Assembly: GCA_905182985.1 (NCBI GenBank)
Contig: CAJJDN010000158.1
Coordinates: 123,527 to 187,526 of the forward strand
Direction of reading: 5' to 3'
DNA: 64,000 bases
Origin: Paramecium sonneborni
Lineage: Eukaryota > Ciliophora > Oligohymenophorea > Peniculida > Parameciidae
Shown: positions 1-11,867 of the stretch, in pieces
Layout of the letters: every line of letters starts with the position of its first letter
How positions within the stretch are numbered: position 1 is the first letter of the stretch
Notes under the pieces: model-generated
What the model was told of the DNA's origin: nothing
What the model saw: the letters and a program-made list of their open reading frames with translations, nothing else
Database searches by the model: none
Program-made: the position numbers and the translations under genes

Positions 1-1457
1 TTAGTAGACTTATTCAACAATATTACTAAAGGTGAATTTAAACCAGTATCTAATCGTTATAGTTAATAATTAAGAACACTTATTTAAAATATGATTGTAG
101 TTGATCCAATTAAAAGATTAGATGCTCATAATGTTATAAAAAAAGCTTAAGAAATGTTCTCATCATATTCTGATACTAGTAAAACACCTTAAATAATTAA
201 TGTTTTAGTTATGGAAGTAAAATATAATTATTAAATTAAGGATATTTATGAAAAGTTATCTTTAGTTTAATATCATTAAAACTTTTGTGCCCCTTTAAAA
301 AAATAACCTATATCAAAATATTTTTTTTCTTTAGATGAAAATGTAAACTCGTCTTTCCGATTTTATTATTTTGTTGATTTATGCAATTGGTTAATGAATT
401 TACCGAAATAAAAAAAAAATAAATTGGCATAACCCATAAAACATAGTAATAATTTAGAAGATACAGCAAGAAAACTTTTATAAGATATTAAAGCTTGGGG
501 TATCAAATTACCTGAATAACTTGGTTCTCCTCATATTTCATCTGGTTGTGGAGATATGGTTTGTTTTATTCTTAATGATTTACTTAATAGAGAATTAATT
601 AGAGTTAATTTTAAATTTTAAATGCCAATTTTTTAGAATGAAGACTTCAATTCTAATTTTCAATAATCTTAATAAAATGATGAATAAGATTTTCCTGAAG
701 AATAAATGGAAGATGAACAATATGAAGTTGAATAAGATGAACTTACTTAGAGTATACTATATTATCAAAAGAAATTTAAAACAGAATAGAATGATTTTCA
801 TTCAGTTCCTAAAGATAGATCAATTATCTAAACTAATGTTGCCATTAATGAATGGATAAATGAGTATAATCGAGTTGAATAAGAACTCAATAAATTTGAA
901 ACTCATCTCAAAACAACCAAGACATATCTTAAAGATTATCAAAGAACTATGAAACATTTCAAATAATCTTCAAAGGTAAATTCATTCCAAATAGCAATAG
1001 CAATTTACTTTCGCATCGTAGTATTTCAAATCAAATTAAGTTCAAGAAATTCAATAATAATGGATTAATTATCTCGAATTAATACCTAAATTAGAGACTT
1101 AATTTACTAATTCAATTTAACCTGAACTTTAAGAATAATTGGTAAATAATAAAAATTCTATTACAGAATTTTAAATTCAAATCAACGCATTAAATAAATC
1201 TAATTGCTTTAAATTAGAACATGATTAATAATTAAATCAATAATTACTAATTGTTTAACAATAGACTCCAATCTCAAATGATTATAGACCAAGATAAAAG
1301 TAAATTATCAATTAACTAAAAGTATTACTATTATTATTATTTTTTATAGGATGATATCAAAAATATGGATGTGAAAATTGGCATTCTATAAACCTAATTG
1401 AATAATAAATAGTATTTCTAAAATATTGAACAGCTATCAGATCAAGAAGATTTTTGA
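1..1457 (+). CDS. IFT57: NEK-type kinase C-terminus fused in frame to IFT57 (5' partial)
   Basis: The frame is open from base 1 to TGA at 1455-1457, about 459 residues after removing introns at 217-240 (24 bp, ends AAG), 976-1000 and 1322-1349. The first ~55 residues look like the end of a NEK-family kinase domain (GEFKPVSNRYSQQLRTLIQN, then VDPIKRLDA). With no stop between, the frame continues into IFT57, the IFT-B subunit of the intraflagellar transport train. The IFT57 N-terminal signature follows (VLVMED, then IYEKL after intron 1), then the conserved block around WGIKLPEQ and SGCGDMVCFILND. A long coiled-coil tail ends in the family's DIKNMDVKIGILQTQL-like helix. Intron 1 is supported because its removal restores the conserved VMED-EKL spacing. 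IFT57 identity is secure. The fusion is seen in the sequence, but a missed stop-containing intron or an assembly join cannot be excluded. The kinase catalytic core lies outside the window. Confidence 0.8.
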
Positions 1458-1675
1458 TATAAATAAAGTTTATTTTATTATCAATTACCTTAAAAATAAT
1501 AATGTCATTTATACATATTTTTTTCATATACTATGGGTAATTGATTCTATCCAATAAAAAAAAAAGAAAGTTTAGAAATAATTAATAAATTCAAATGAAA
1601 TACGAATAATGTTGTTGACTGAAAAATGAATATGAAATATAATAATATATTATGTTTGTAAATCAAAATTAAAAA

Positions 1676-2519
1676 TCATGAATCCTTAGTTTTTATTTAT
1701 AATAGAGCTAACTTCTCTAAATCATATTGTTCTAATTATTTATAGAAATGAACAGCAATATCTAATTATGGAATTAATGTCTACAATAACTCAATACCTA
1801 ATTTCAAAGGCATTTTGATTTCATTAATCAAATAAGCTAAGATAAAGCATGGACCTATATTAAGTCCATCTCTGCAATGAATAAGTACTTTTCCTTTCTA
1901 TAGTAACGTCTATTTAATATTTATTGATATATGCTACTTCTCTTATAAATCTATTACTAATTCTAAAATGTTTTTTTATATCTTCATCAGAAGTATTATG
2001 AACATCGATGTTGAGATATTTAAAATATTTAGTTCTTTTTGTGTACTCCATTGAAGTTAAATTCAGTACATTTGTTACTGCTTTTTATAAAAGGTATTTA
2101 GTCCATAAACCCATTGCAAATCCACAGAGATAAATACCAGGTTAAATTTCAATGAATAAAGTTTCTTTTAATTATGATTAATAATTATAAGGACAAAAGG
2201 ATAGATGAGGAAATCTTAAACAAACAATATCCTCTTCTTCTTCACCATATTCATCTAATCTCCCTTCTCCTATTACTTTTGTTCCTTTTTCCTCCTCATC
2301 TTATCCTCTTAAAGTCTTTCTAGATTATTAATGACTTCCAATTTTTATTTGAGATCGTTTCTCACTCTCTTTTGATCCTAACATTTTTCTGTCTTCATCC
2401 TAAGGAACACCTAATTCCTTTCTAGATTTTTAATCTGAAATTATATCCTTTCTAGAAGCCCCTTCTAGACTTTAATTGGTTCGTCTAAATTATGAGCTCT
2501 TATCTGTACGATTCAGCAT
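1676..2519 (-). CDS. dual-specificity phosphatase-like protein, predicted inactive
   Basis: 271 residues with one 28-bp intron (1910-1937). The N-terminal ~90 residues are polar and rich in Gln, Glu and Arg, without a recognisable domain. From about residue 110 the DSPc fold is visible: the entry strand IYLCGFAMGLWTK, then VLNLTSMEY, then YLNIDV, then helix KKHFRISNRFIRE leading into VLIHCRDGLNIGPCFILAYL. The P-loop is HCRDGLNIG. The nucleophilic Cys is kept, but the Arg of the HCx5R signature is Ile and the following Ser/Thr is Gly. The usual general-acid Asp is also not evident in LNIDVHNTSDED. Family knowledge says the Arg is needed to bind phosphate, so I infer a phosphate-blind, STYX-like binding protein rather than an enzyme. 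The gene is divergent from the ATPase-like gene at 2739, leaving about 220 bp of shared upstream DNA. Confidence 0.75.
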
Positions 2520-2738
2520 TTAATTTCTAAATATTATATTATATTTACGTAATTAGAAAAAAGTTGTTTCATTTTTTTTATAATTTATTCTAAAATTATA
2601 TTAAGTATGAAAATATCGTTAATATTAATTTTAAATTAAATTACATTATATTATATTGAATCATCTTTAATTATAAATAATTTTAGAAACAATAGCTTTT
2701 TAAAATAAAAATTTTTTATCTAATATTAAATTCTACAA
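2520..2738. promoter_or_regulatory. divergent promoter region
   Basis: This 219-bp, very A+T-rich interval separates the start codons of the phosphatase-like gene (minus) and the ATPase-like/ART gene (plus), so it must hold both promoters. No specific element can be recognised by eye. Confidence 0.5.
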
Positions 2739-5700
2739 ATGTATTCAATTTAAGAGTTTGCTGAGGAATATCCCAAACTTATTGAATCCATATTTGATAT
2801 TGAAAAATTACTAAATGGCGGCAGTTGGAAAAAAATTCAATAAGTTTCAATCGAAAATTTACTACACTAACTACAAACAACCAAAGAAGTATTAAAAATT
2901 AAAAATGATTAGAAAGGATTAGATGATTAAGAAAAGATTTTATACAATTAAAAGTATTTTGGAGGAAGAAATTTGGCAATAGAATATAATTCCATACCTA
3001 TTTTTAAATAATTTTGGAATTATTTCCAGACCTAAATTTTTTTATGGATGACTTTATTGATTCCAATATACTAATTGACGCTTAATTAAGAAAATTAAAG
3101 TAAAGAGGAATATTTAAGCTAGTAATTATTGATTTATTAACTTAGTAAATACTCTCTTATGATCTTGATAATAATTGCTATTTATAATTTGATTATTGAA
3201 TTTAAAGTGATTCAAAACAAGAATGGTTATTTATAAGACATAAAAAGAAAAATAGTTTAAGTAATAAGAGGGGAAAAATAGTGTATATCTTGTGATGAAC
3301 TAGTAGTTGGGGATGTATTGCTTTTTAAAACTGGAGATATATTTCCAGTTGATGGTAAGTATCTTAATAATATTATAAGGAATTTTATTAGAGGGAACTA
3401 CTGTTATGGTTGATGAATCCTTTTTAACTCAAAAGAATGATCCTTTATATAAATTAACAGTTGATGAAATTGCACGAAATCAAACTGGAAAACATTATTA
3501 TTGTAACCCATTTTTATTTAGTGGAACAAAGTGTGTAAATGGAAGTGGGAGAATGTTAGTTATGACAGTAGGAAAGAATATATTTTCAAGCAAATTATAA
3601 TTAGATACTTAGTAGAATGTTATATTAACAACTGACTCATCTAAAATAAATGGGAAGATATATTGGCTAAATTATTTCATAATTACCATTATACTATTCA
3701 TCATTATGCTTCGTTTTTATTATAAGATTTTTAATTAAAATAATGATACTGATAAAAAAAGTATTATGTGGGAAATATTATCATAAGAAACGACTAAAGA
3801 AATGTTATATTTTTTTAGTATTTTCTTTTTTACAATTCCAATATCCCTGCCACTCTAAATATTGATGCTCTTATAATAACTCTCAAAAGATTGTTAATTT
3901 CAATAAATTAGATTTCAAAATATTAAATCAATTGAATAATTAGTTTAAAGTAAATAAATCATGATACAAGATATAAATCAGATTAATAAACATCAATTCT
4001 TAAAAGTTCAATGCATTTATCTTGGATTAAATCAGGTTTTTTTAGATTCTAATTTTTAAATAAAAAAATAATTAAATAGGAATGTGATTGAAATTTTAAC
4101 CAAATCCATTTGGAATAATTCTCTCATCTCTTCTTAAAAAGATAACCATACTAATTAATGGAAACATAGTGGGGATAACATTGAATGTGCTTTAATTAAT
4201 TTTTCAAGTGATTTAGGAAAGGAATATGACAATGGCATTTTTGATGAAAAGCTTATAATATAAAAATTCTACAACTAAAAAAGGCAATGCATGAGTTCTG
4301 TTTATCAATCAAATAACACTAAAAAATTAAGAATGTATACAAAAGGCGAAGCTAATTTAATTTTAAATTTATGCAAATACTATATATCTAATATAGGAGA
4401 TTAAAAGTAATTAGCAGAAGAGGACCGCAAAAAAATTTAAACTGAAATTTAAAGTCTTTTAAAAAAATCTCCCATTTTAATTGCTATCGCTTATAAAGAC
4501 ATTGAAGAAGTTCCAATTATATTAACAGATATAGAACAAGAAGAATCAAATTTAACATTTATTTGTATTTTAATTTTTGAATATACACTAAAAACTTAAG
4601 GTATGTAAGAGTCATTAAAGTATCTTAAAGAAAAGAATATTTCGTTAATTTTAGAAAATTAAATTGACTTTGGGCAAATTGATAATTTTAAGTATTCTAT
4701 CGACAGCATATATCCTAATTCAGATCTAATATAGAGAGAAATGAAATTCGAAAATTATCAAAAAATAAACAGGGTTATAATAAGCTTTGCAAACTTAGAA
4801 TAAATCATAGTTGGTATAAAAATTATTTATAATTAGCAATAAAAAATTCAGAAATAATATCACAAATTTCAATGGAAATTATTGTAGTAACCCTTTAAAA
4901 CAATATTACTATATTAAACTTAATATTGGCTCATTTTTTGAATTTCGGTAATAACCCTTTTGTCCTTTAACAAATAATCTATTTTAGTATCATGTTTGAT
5001 ATCTTCTTACTATTTATTAAACTCAAATAATATTGCTATAAAACTTAAAATTAATACGAAGGTGAAAATGAATCCGATACATTAAACTTATAAGACTAAA
5101 AAGTTATATCTGGTGTTATATGTACTGTTGTAATTTAATTTATAATTTATTTATTTATTAAATTATCTCTACCCTTATATTTGAATCTCCATTATCCGAA
5201 TATCAATTAAAAGGTATTTATTATAATTTAAAAAAGGAATTTGAATTTACAATTTTTGTGCATTTAATAATTTTCGTGCAAATTATTTAAATAATTGTAT
5301 AGAATGGTAAATAAAATAAATTAGGGATTGTGTTTTAACTTTGTCTTTTAGTTGCAAATAGTTTTATATTAGCAAGTTTTTCGGATTTTTTTCACCTTTA
5401 TAAAATTAATTATTTTGAAATAAAAGGATTGTTTATTATTTTGGTTTTTATTGCTTTTCTAATTAAAGTAGCTTTAAAATAGATTTTATAAGATAAGTTT
5501 AAAATTAATTAAGAATATTAGAGTTTTATATCAAAGATGCTTACTCAAAGAATTTAATATTTACATTCATTAGAAAAATAGTTAACTTAATAAGAAATAG
5601 ATTATATAAATAATTAAAGAAATTAATTTATTAAATAAACAGCAAAAATTAATTTTTAAGAAGAAAAAAGAATATTAGAATAAGCACTAACAAAAAGTAG

Positions 5701-8158
5701 AGATGAATAAAGAAAAATAAAATAGGAAGAAGAAGAACGAAAAAGAAAAATAAAAGAATAAGAAGAGGAAAGATAAAGAAAAATAAAAGAAGAAGAAGAA
5801 GAAAGAAAAAGAAAAATAAAGTAAGAAGAAGAGGAAAGATAAAGAAAAATAAAGGAATAAGAAGAAGAACGACAAAGAAAAATAAAGTAAGAAGAGGAGG
5901 AAAGATAAAGAAAAATAAAGGAATAAGAAAGAAAAATAAAGTAAGAAGAGGAGGAAAGATAAAGAAAAATAAAAGAATAAGAAAGAAAAATAAAGTAAGA
6001 AGAAGAGGAAAGATAAAGAAAAATAAAGGAATAAGAAAGAAAAATAAAGTAAGAAGAGGAGGAAAGATAAAGAAAAATAAAAGAATAAGAAAGAAAAATA
6101 AAGTAAGAAGAAGAGGAAAGATAAAGAAAAATAAAGGAATAAGAAAGAAAAATAAAGTAAGAAGAGGAGGAAAGATAAAGAAAAATAAAAGAATAAGAAA
6201 GAAAAATAAAGTAAGAAGAAGAGGAAAGATAAAGAAAAATAAAGGAATAAGAAAGAAAAATAAAGTAAGAAGAGGAGGAAAGATAAAGAAAAATAAAAGA
6301 ATAAGAAAGAAAAATAAAGTAAGAAGAAGAGGAAAGATAAAGAAAAATAAAGGAATAAGAAAGAAAAATAAAGTAAGAAGAGGAGGAAAGATAAAGAAAA
6401 ATAAAAGAATAAGAAAGAAAAATAAAGTAAGAAGAAGAGGAAAGATAAAGAAAAATAAAGGAATAAGAAAGAAAAATAAAGTAAGAAGAGGAGGAAAGAT
6501 AAAGAAAAATAAAAGAATAAGAAAGAAAAATAAAGTAAGAAGAAGAGGAAAGATAAAGAAAAATAAAGGAATAAGAAAGAAAAATAAAGTAAGAAGAGGA
6601 GGAAAGATAAAGAAAAATAAAAGAATAAGAAAGAAAAATAAAGTAAGAAGAAGAGGAAAGATAAAGAAAAATAAAGGAATAAGAAAGAAAAATAAAGTAA
6701 GAAGAAGAGGAAAGATAAAGAAAAATAAAGGAATAAGAAAGAAAAATAAAGTAAGAAGAAGAGGAAAGATAAAGAAAAATAAAGGAAGAAGAAGAGGAAA
6801 GATAAAGAAAAATAAAGGAAGAAGAAGAGGAAAGATAAAGAAAAATAAAAGAATAAGAAGAGGAAAGATAAAGAAAAATAAAAGAATAAGAAAGAAAAAT
6901 AAAGGAAGAAGAGGAAGAGAGAATTAAAAAATAATAAGAAATCGAAAGATAATAATAAAATATGCAAAAATAAATAACAGTATTGGTACAAATAATTTAA
7001 ACAATTTAATTAGATTAAAAAATATCATATAATAACTAACGATATTAATTTGCTAAAAATTCTTAAAAGCTAATTAAAGTATTGTTGGATACAGATTAAG
7101 CAGTCAAAATCAAAAAACCTACTGTTACCGATCTGGAAATAAAGGATGTTACTTAAAATTAAGAAGCAAACGTTAAATTAAATGTAGATTTAGCATTGTT
7201 TGTTTTAAAAGAATCTTTTTCAGAAACTGTTGAAGTAGTTAGTACATCTAAGTCTGTTGTTGGTGGATTGGAATCACTTTTTACTGGACAAAATATAGAT
7301 TAATCTTGTTTTCGATTTACTCTTAACATGGTTTAATATATAAAAGTTAGTAAACAACCAAATTTTAGTAAGGAAATGTATTTGGAAGATTTTAAAGAAA
7401 AAATATCTAATAATTTTAAGATTGATGCAAAAAGAGTAGAAATTTTAGGAGGTTTTGAGGAAAATTCTCAATCAATTGATTTTAAGATAGAAGGCAAAGA
7501 AAATTTAAATCCTGAGGAATAGCAATTCCTTTAGACTACTTTTAATGGTACCTTAGAGCATTATAAATATTTTTAATAAGCAATTGATAAAAAAAATAAA
7601 AATTTGTAGCCAAATGACAAAAAATATATTGGACTTTCGAAAGACGACTTTAATCCAAAATATAATATGACTTGGAAAAATTTTTAAGAATCATCCTAAA
7701 GAGGTCCATTATAGAAGAAATATACTTATTATTTTCCAAAGACCTGTGTTGGATATGGATTATAGGTAGCTAATAAATATGAGAATGATAATTGGTTAAA
7801 AATGGATGGAAATCCAGGAGAATGGAGAATACTTTTTCATGGAACTAAATAAGAGTTTATTGTTGATATTACTATAGGTGGTTTAAGAGCTGGAACTCAA
7901 TAATTTTACTAAAATGATTAATGCCTGTTAACAGGATAAAAGATTGGAGTTGGAATTTATTTTTCAGATAAAATAGAAGTCTGTCGAAAGTATGCTACAC
8001 CAGTAAAAGTTGATAATAAAAATATAAGTGTTTATTTTATGTCTAGAGTTAGGCCAGAGGCGATTCGATAGAGTGAAAGAATGAAAAAGATTAATTATTT
8101 TGTTGTGAATGATTCAAAAGATATTAGACCATATAGAATTTTATTGGAAGAAACATGA
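2739..8158 (+). CDS. degenerate P-type ATPase fused to repeat coiled coil and ART/PARP-like domain
   Basis: One 1,782-residue frame after removal of three introns: 3355-3379 (AAG end), 4814-4836 (TAG end), 5214-5236 (AAG end). The spliced length is an exact multiple of three. Residues ~1-960 follow the layout of a P2B (calcium-pump-like) P-type ATPase: N-terminal helices, an actuator domain (KTGDIFPVDG, then TVMVDESFLT), TM4 with FFTIPISLPL, a nucleotide-domain block (GDNIECALINF; MYTKGEANLIL), and C-terminal TM helices. The catalytic motifs are gone: TGES reads TQKN, DKTGT reads DINQI, and TGDN and GDGxND are absent. Residues ~963-1370 are an 18-residue Lys/Arg/Glu/Gln repeat. Residues ~1390-1782 end in an ADP-ribosyltransferase-like fold (EWRILFHGT, then GVGIYFSDKIEVCRKYA). 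The third catalytic Glu of PARPs appears to be Asn (INYFVV). I infer a membrane-anchored pseudo-pump with a coiled stalk and an ART-like head. Whether the head is active is open. Confidence 0.78.
5700..6920 (+). repeat. 54-bp coding tandem repeat, alternating A/B (108-bp higher order)
   Basis: Purine-only-looking tandem array inside the ATPase-like/ART gene. The regular part (about 5,830-6,780) is built of 54-bp units, each coding an 18-residue block of the type QEEEERQRKIKEQERKIK. Two versions alternate, differing at two or three positions (gaagaag versus gaggagg start; aaggaataa versus aaaagaataa end), so the true unit of recent expansion is probably 108 bp. The edges are less regular. All units keep the reading frame. 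The charge pattern predicts a very long, highly charged single alpha-helix or coiled coil. Confidence 0.9.
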
Positions 8159-8341
8159 TAGATATTATGTTAATATAAATTTTATTATTTGAAATATCCT
8201 TATTATTAAGATTATAAATTATTTATTATTACTTAGAAAGATAAATAATATTTATAATAGATTAATGTAAATGAATAGAAGTATTTGATATATTAGAATA
8301 GAAAGTAAATAATTGATTTTATGTATTTATATTGATAATGT

Positions 8342-8932
8342 TCAATTCATAAATGGGCAATGTTATTTGGCAACTTGATAATTATCTCCCATAGAGATCA
8401 ATCCTTCAATAATTTTCAAAGGTTGATGTCTTTATTGTTTAATAGATAGAGCATCTCTGGCCATATCATTCATGACAGTTATACAATGAGTAGGGAAGAT
8501 GTCTTCGAGTAATTTAGTTTTTGAGTTACATCTACTTAGAGTGGATACAAGTTATTATTAGATATGGGTAGTCTAATCAATGAAATCATCAGTGAATCCA
8601 TTTTAAGTAAAAGTATTATATGCATTATAAGCATCTTCAGCAATATCAAGAGTATTTTGTAAACATGTTAAAGTTTGATTATGTTATTCTAAGATAGCTT
8701 AATTATCAGATGATTAACATGCCTTTTTTAATTTAACAATTTCCATAATGATGACAACAACATCTTTGACTTCTCTAAAGAATTTATGTCTTGCAATGTC
8801 TAAACCAAATACAAATAAATCTTTAGTTAAGTAACCTATTTCTTCAATGCAAGGTACATTAATCTTTTAGATTTTATCTAAAGGAGTAGCTAAAGTTAGA
8901 ACTATTAAACATGTTATCACTAATATCTTCAT
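8342..8932 (-). CDS. small secreted protein, unknown function
   Basis: Intronless, 196 residues. The first ~18 residues (MKILVITCLIVLTLATPL) are a clear signal peptide. The mature part is mostly helical, with scattered Cys (VPCIEE, KKACQSS, TLTCLQN, LSRCNS, PTHCIT, KQHCPF) that could form three disulfides. No family is recognised. The gene lies tail-to-tail with the ATPase-like/ART gene, 183 bp between stops, and 129 bp from the MOK stop codon. Confidence 0.7.
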
Positions 8933-9061
8933 TTTTATATTAAAATTAAAAAATGATGATGAATTAAAAAACTATGTTAATATAATAATGATCCATAAAG
9001 GAATATTAATATAATGATGAATCATAAAATTCGAAAATTAAATTATTCAACCTAAAGTTTA

Positions 9062-10649
9062 TCAATTCATAGCTTTCTTTCCATAAACAATATAATCTGC
9101 TTATAATCCATGTGTCATTTTTTTACCAGCTATATTAAATTAAGAATAGAGATACTTTTTTAATTAAACTAATATGCTTAATTTGATTGGTATTATTATT
9201 TACCATAGATAACTTTAGGATCATATTTCTTTTTCTTTTTAATTTCAGGTAACATCATTTATTTATTTGATGATTACTTATCTAAATCATCATCACTATC
9301 ATGATGTTAAGTATTCTTATATATACTTTCTACTTTGAGATCAAATTGTAATGATGGTAACTATATTACAATATATAATACTCCAGATTTCTTTTATGAT
9401 TTAGCATAATAATTTTATGTCTTTTTAAAATTAGGTTAATGCTATTTATTTTCTTCAATTCTTTAACTCCTTTCTAGTGAATTATCGTTTCTATATAAGA
9501 TCTAAAAGTGATATTACTATTCTCTATGATTAGATATTCTTATCTATTATAAAGTATGTTAAAAACTCTTTTAAGTGGTATCTGCTTCATAGAGTTCTTT
9601 AAAATATTCATGTTTCAATGCTGATTATGCTGTAATTCTTTCTTCAGGATCATACACCAATAACATTTTAATTAGTTCTATACATTCCTTTGTTTATCCT
9701 TGTAAAAGTCTTTCGATTCCACTACCATGTTTAATAGGAAAATTAATTTCCATATGAGTAGCTTATCTTATTATTTTATGATTGAATTGCTTTACTTTCT
9801 AAATCTATCAAATACTTTTGGATTAGGAGTTCCCAAAATATTATGAATCTTATTGACTTAATCTAATTCATTGGTTCCTGGAAATAGAGGAAATAGTGCT
9901 ATGATTTCAAACATAACACATCCAACACCCCATAAATCCATTTTTTAATCATAATATCCATCTGTCAATAAACATTCTGGTGCTCTATACCATCTTGTTG
10001 ATATATATCTAATATCATCATTATATAATTATTATACTCTGTATATGGATGTTTAGAATATACACCTTTACATGATCCAAAATCTGCAAGTTTCAAATGA
10101 TCTGAATTCAACAAAATGTTTTCACTATCTATAATATAAATACTTACGGTTTTATATCTCGATGAAATATACCATTTCGATGCATATGCTCAATCGATTT
10201 TAACAGTTAATACATAAAGGATTTAACTTTCTATGGTTACAACGGTTATCTTCTACCTATTTATAATCAATATCTTTTTAACCTTTTATATGTTCATATA
10301 GATTCTATTCCATTAATTCAAATACTAATGCTAATCTCCCTGTTGGTTCATCACTACCATTATTTTTATTTTATTCAATTACTATAATACTTCTATCAAC
10401 TTTATTATGTGTTCATGAGGACTCAATTTTCTTAAAGCTTAAATCTCTCTTAAATGATTGACCTTTTAATCTTCATTTAATCCATTACTTATTCAATTGA
10501 TGTGAATTTATTTTTCATACACTTTATAGCTACATAATTTCCTGTTTTAAATGATTGCGATTTTATCACTTCTGAAAATGTTCCTTCACCTTTTTTTCCT
10601 ACTAGTTTGTATTCTTATATAATATTACAAATTTTCAATTACAATTCAT
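9062..10649 (-). CDS. MOK: MOK/RCK-family protein kinase (MAPK/MAK/MRK-overlapping)
   Basis: 456 residues after eight introns: 10614-10642, 10463-10488, 10354-10382, 10231-10256, 10125-10147, 10009-10037, 9767-9795 and 9130-9155. The spliced length is a multiple of three. The kinase core is complete: GEGTFSEV P-loop, YVAIKCMK with the ATP-anchoring Lys, HRDIKPENIL, ADFGS, and a TEY activation loop in YTEYISTRWYRAPECLL. The HREIQAL-type helix (NHLREIQALRKL) and the DGYYDQKMDLWGVGC region match MOK more closely than MAPK. In other organisms MOK/MAK/ICK kinases act in cilia and limit ciliary length. The first intron splits codon 3 and was chosen because it gives MNQYKLVGKKGEGTF, matching the MOK start. 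Three of the introns end in AAG. The tail after ~residue 330 is basic, Gln-rich and not conserved. Confidence 0.88.
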
Positions 10650-10958
10650 TATCTTTTTGTCCTTTTATTTTTTACAATTAATTATCAATTATACAATCTC
10701 TCTACAAAAAAAAAGAATTATTTAATAATACTACTTTTTTTTAATAAAATAGTTAACTCTATTCTTTATACTTAAATTTGAATTTAATCAACATTTGAAG
10801 AATATGTTTTTACAAAGTCTAAATATAATTAAATTTCTTCATAGATTCAAATTCACTCTTTAATTAAAGAATCTCAAATGATTTAATGAATAATCTACAA
10901 TAAAGATTTTTATTTTATTTTTATAATACTCCTTTTTTTTGGATGTTTTATTTTAAAA
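10650..10958. other. intergenic, no gene seen
   Basis: 309 bp of A+T-rich DNA between the MOK start codon and the stop of the next minus-strand gene. It should contain the MOK promoter. No ORF, RNA gene or repeat was recognised. Confidence 0.5.
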
Positions 10959-11708
10959 TCATTAATCACTCTAAAATTCTCGAACTAATTCTTTTAAAGG
11001 CTTATTTTTGCCATCTTCATAAGACTTATTTAATTTATCTGATCTATCACTCTCTTTCTCCTCTTCTTAGTATTGGGTCTGGTTCTTTAATGAATTTTTA
11101 CTTTGGAATTAAAGTTGGAATTCATAACTTTTCTAGCTATTGATGTGGGATCCTAATTCTCAACTTAACTAGAATCAAACTTCTTTATATATATTTAATA
11201 AGCTGTTTAAATGTGAATTTGATTTCGTTTAAATTAGAGATGAGGTGCAGGTTTATCATTAAAGAAAGCTGCTTATTTTCCAGATGGTTGATCAAAATTT
11301 GGTAATAAATGACTCATTATTTAATGACTGAAACAAGAATTAAAGTATTATTTAGCCTATTAATCAGGCCCATAATGCATCTCTCTTTTACAATAAGGAA
11401 GTTCTTTTGTTGCTTACTTATTTTTGTTTGTATTTCTTTATTTCAATTATTGAGGCTATTTACGTATAGGAGCTTTTCCTATTTTCTTTACTAATAATGC
11501 CTAAACGGATTATTAACCTCTATTCATCTCCGAGACTAAATTGTAAAAATTTTTGACAACCTCCCTAAAGTCATTGTCATCATAAATTTTTCGTCTCTAT
11601 CTTATTAACTGATATGATATTTAGAATTCTTCATACATATGAAGATTTTTAACGATGATTATTCATGTTATTCGAACTCTCTTATTGATGGTCATTTTCA
11701 GCTTGCAT
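10959..11708 (-). CDS. hypothetical basic protein
   Basis: Modelled as 232 residues with two introns (11609-11636 and 11079-11101), both ending CAG, which is unusual here and lowers confidence in the exact exons. The product is Gln-, Lys- and Asn-rich with short hydrophobic stretches (VVKNFYNLVSEMN; MSHLLPNFDQPSGKQAAFFN) and an acidic, charged C-terminus (EEEKESDRSDKLNKSYEDG). No domain recognised. The start is the first ATG of the open frame. Confidence 0.5.
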
Positions 11709-11867
11709 TTAATCTGATATATGTATTAAATTAAAGCATTTTTTCACATTAAAAAAAATGTGTTAAACAAATAAGAATACTTTCAAAAATACAAATTTTA
11801 TACTGCATCTTCCACATTCTCATATTAATATTAATTTATCCCATTTTAAATATCATTAAATTAAAAA

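Noticed and set aside
217..240. Insertion read as coding sequence rather than an intron
   Set aside because: It contains no TGA and is a multiple of three, but removing it gives the exact IFT57 spacing VMED-EKL, so an intron is preferred. An excised TA-bounded segment was considered but would shift the frame.
3406..3600. 64-codon standard-code ORF
   Set aside because: It is only a piece of the ATPase-like gene between two TAA glutamine codons.
5700..6920. CRISPR-like regular repeat array
   Set aside because: Units are contiguous and in frame with no spacers, in a ciliate gene.
5687..6991. 434-codon minus-strand ORF of Leu/Phe/Ser/Tyr repeats
   Set aside because: It is the antisense shadow of the purine-rich coding repeat; the plus strand continues the ATPase-like frame on one side and the ART-like frame on the other.
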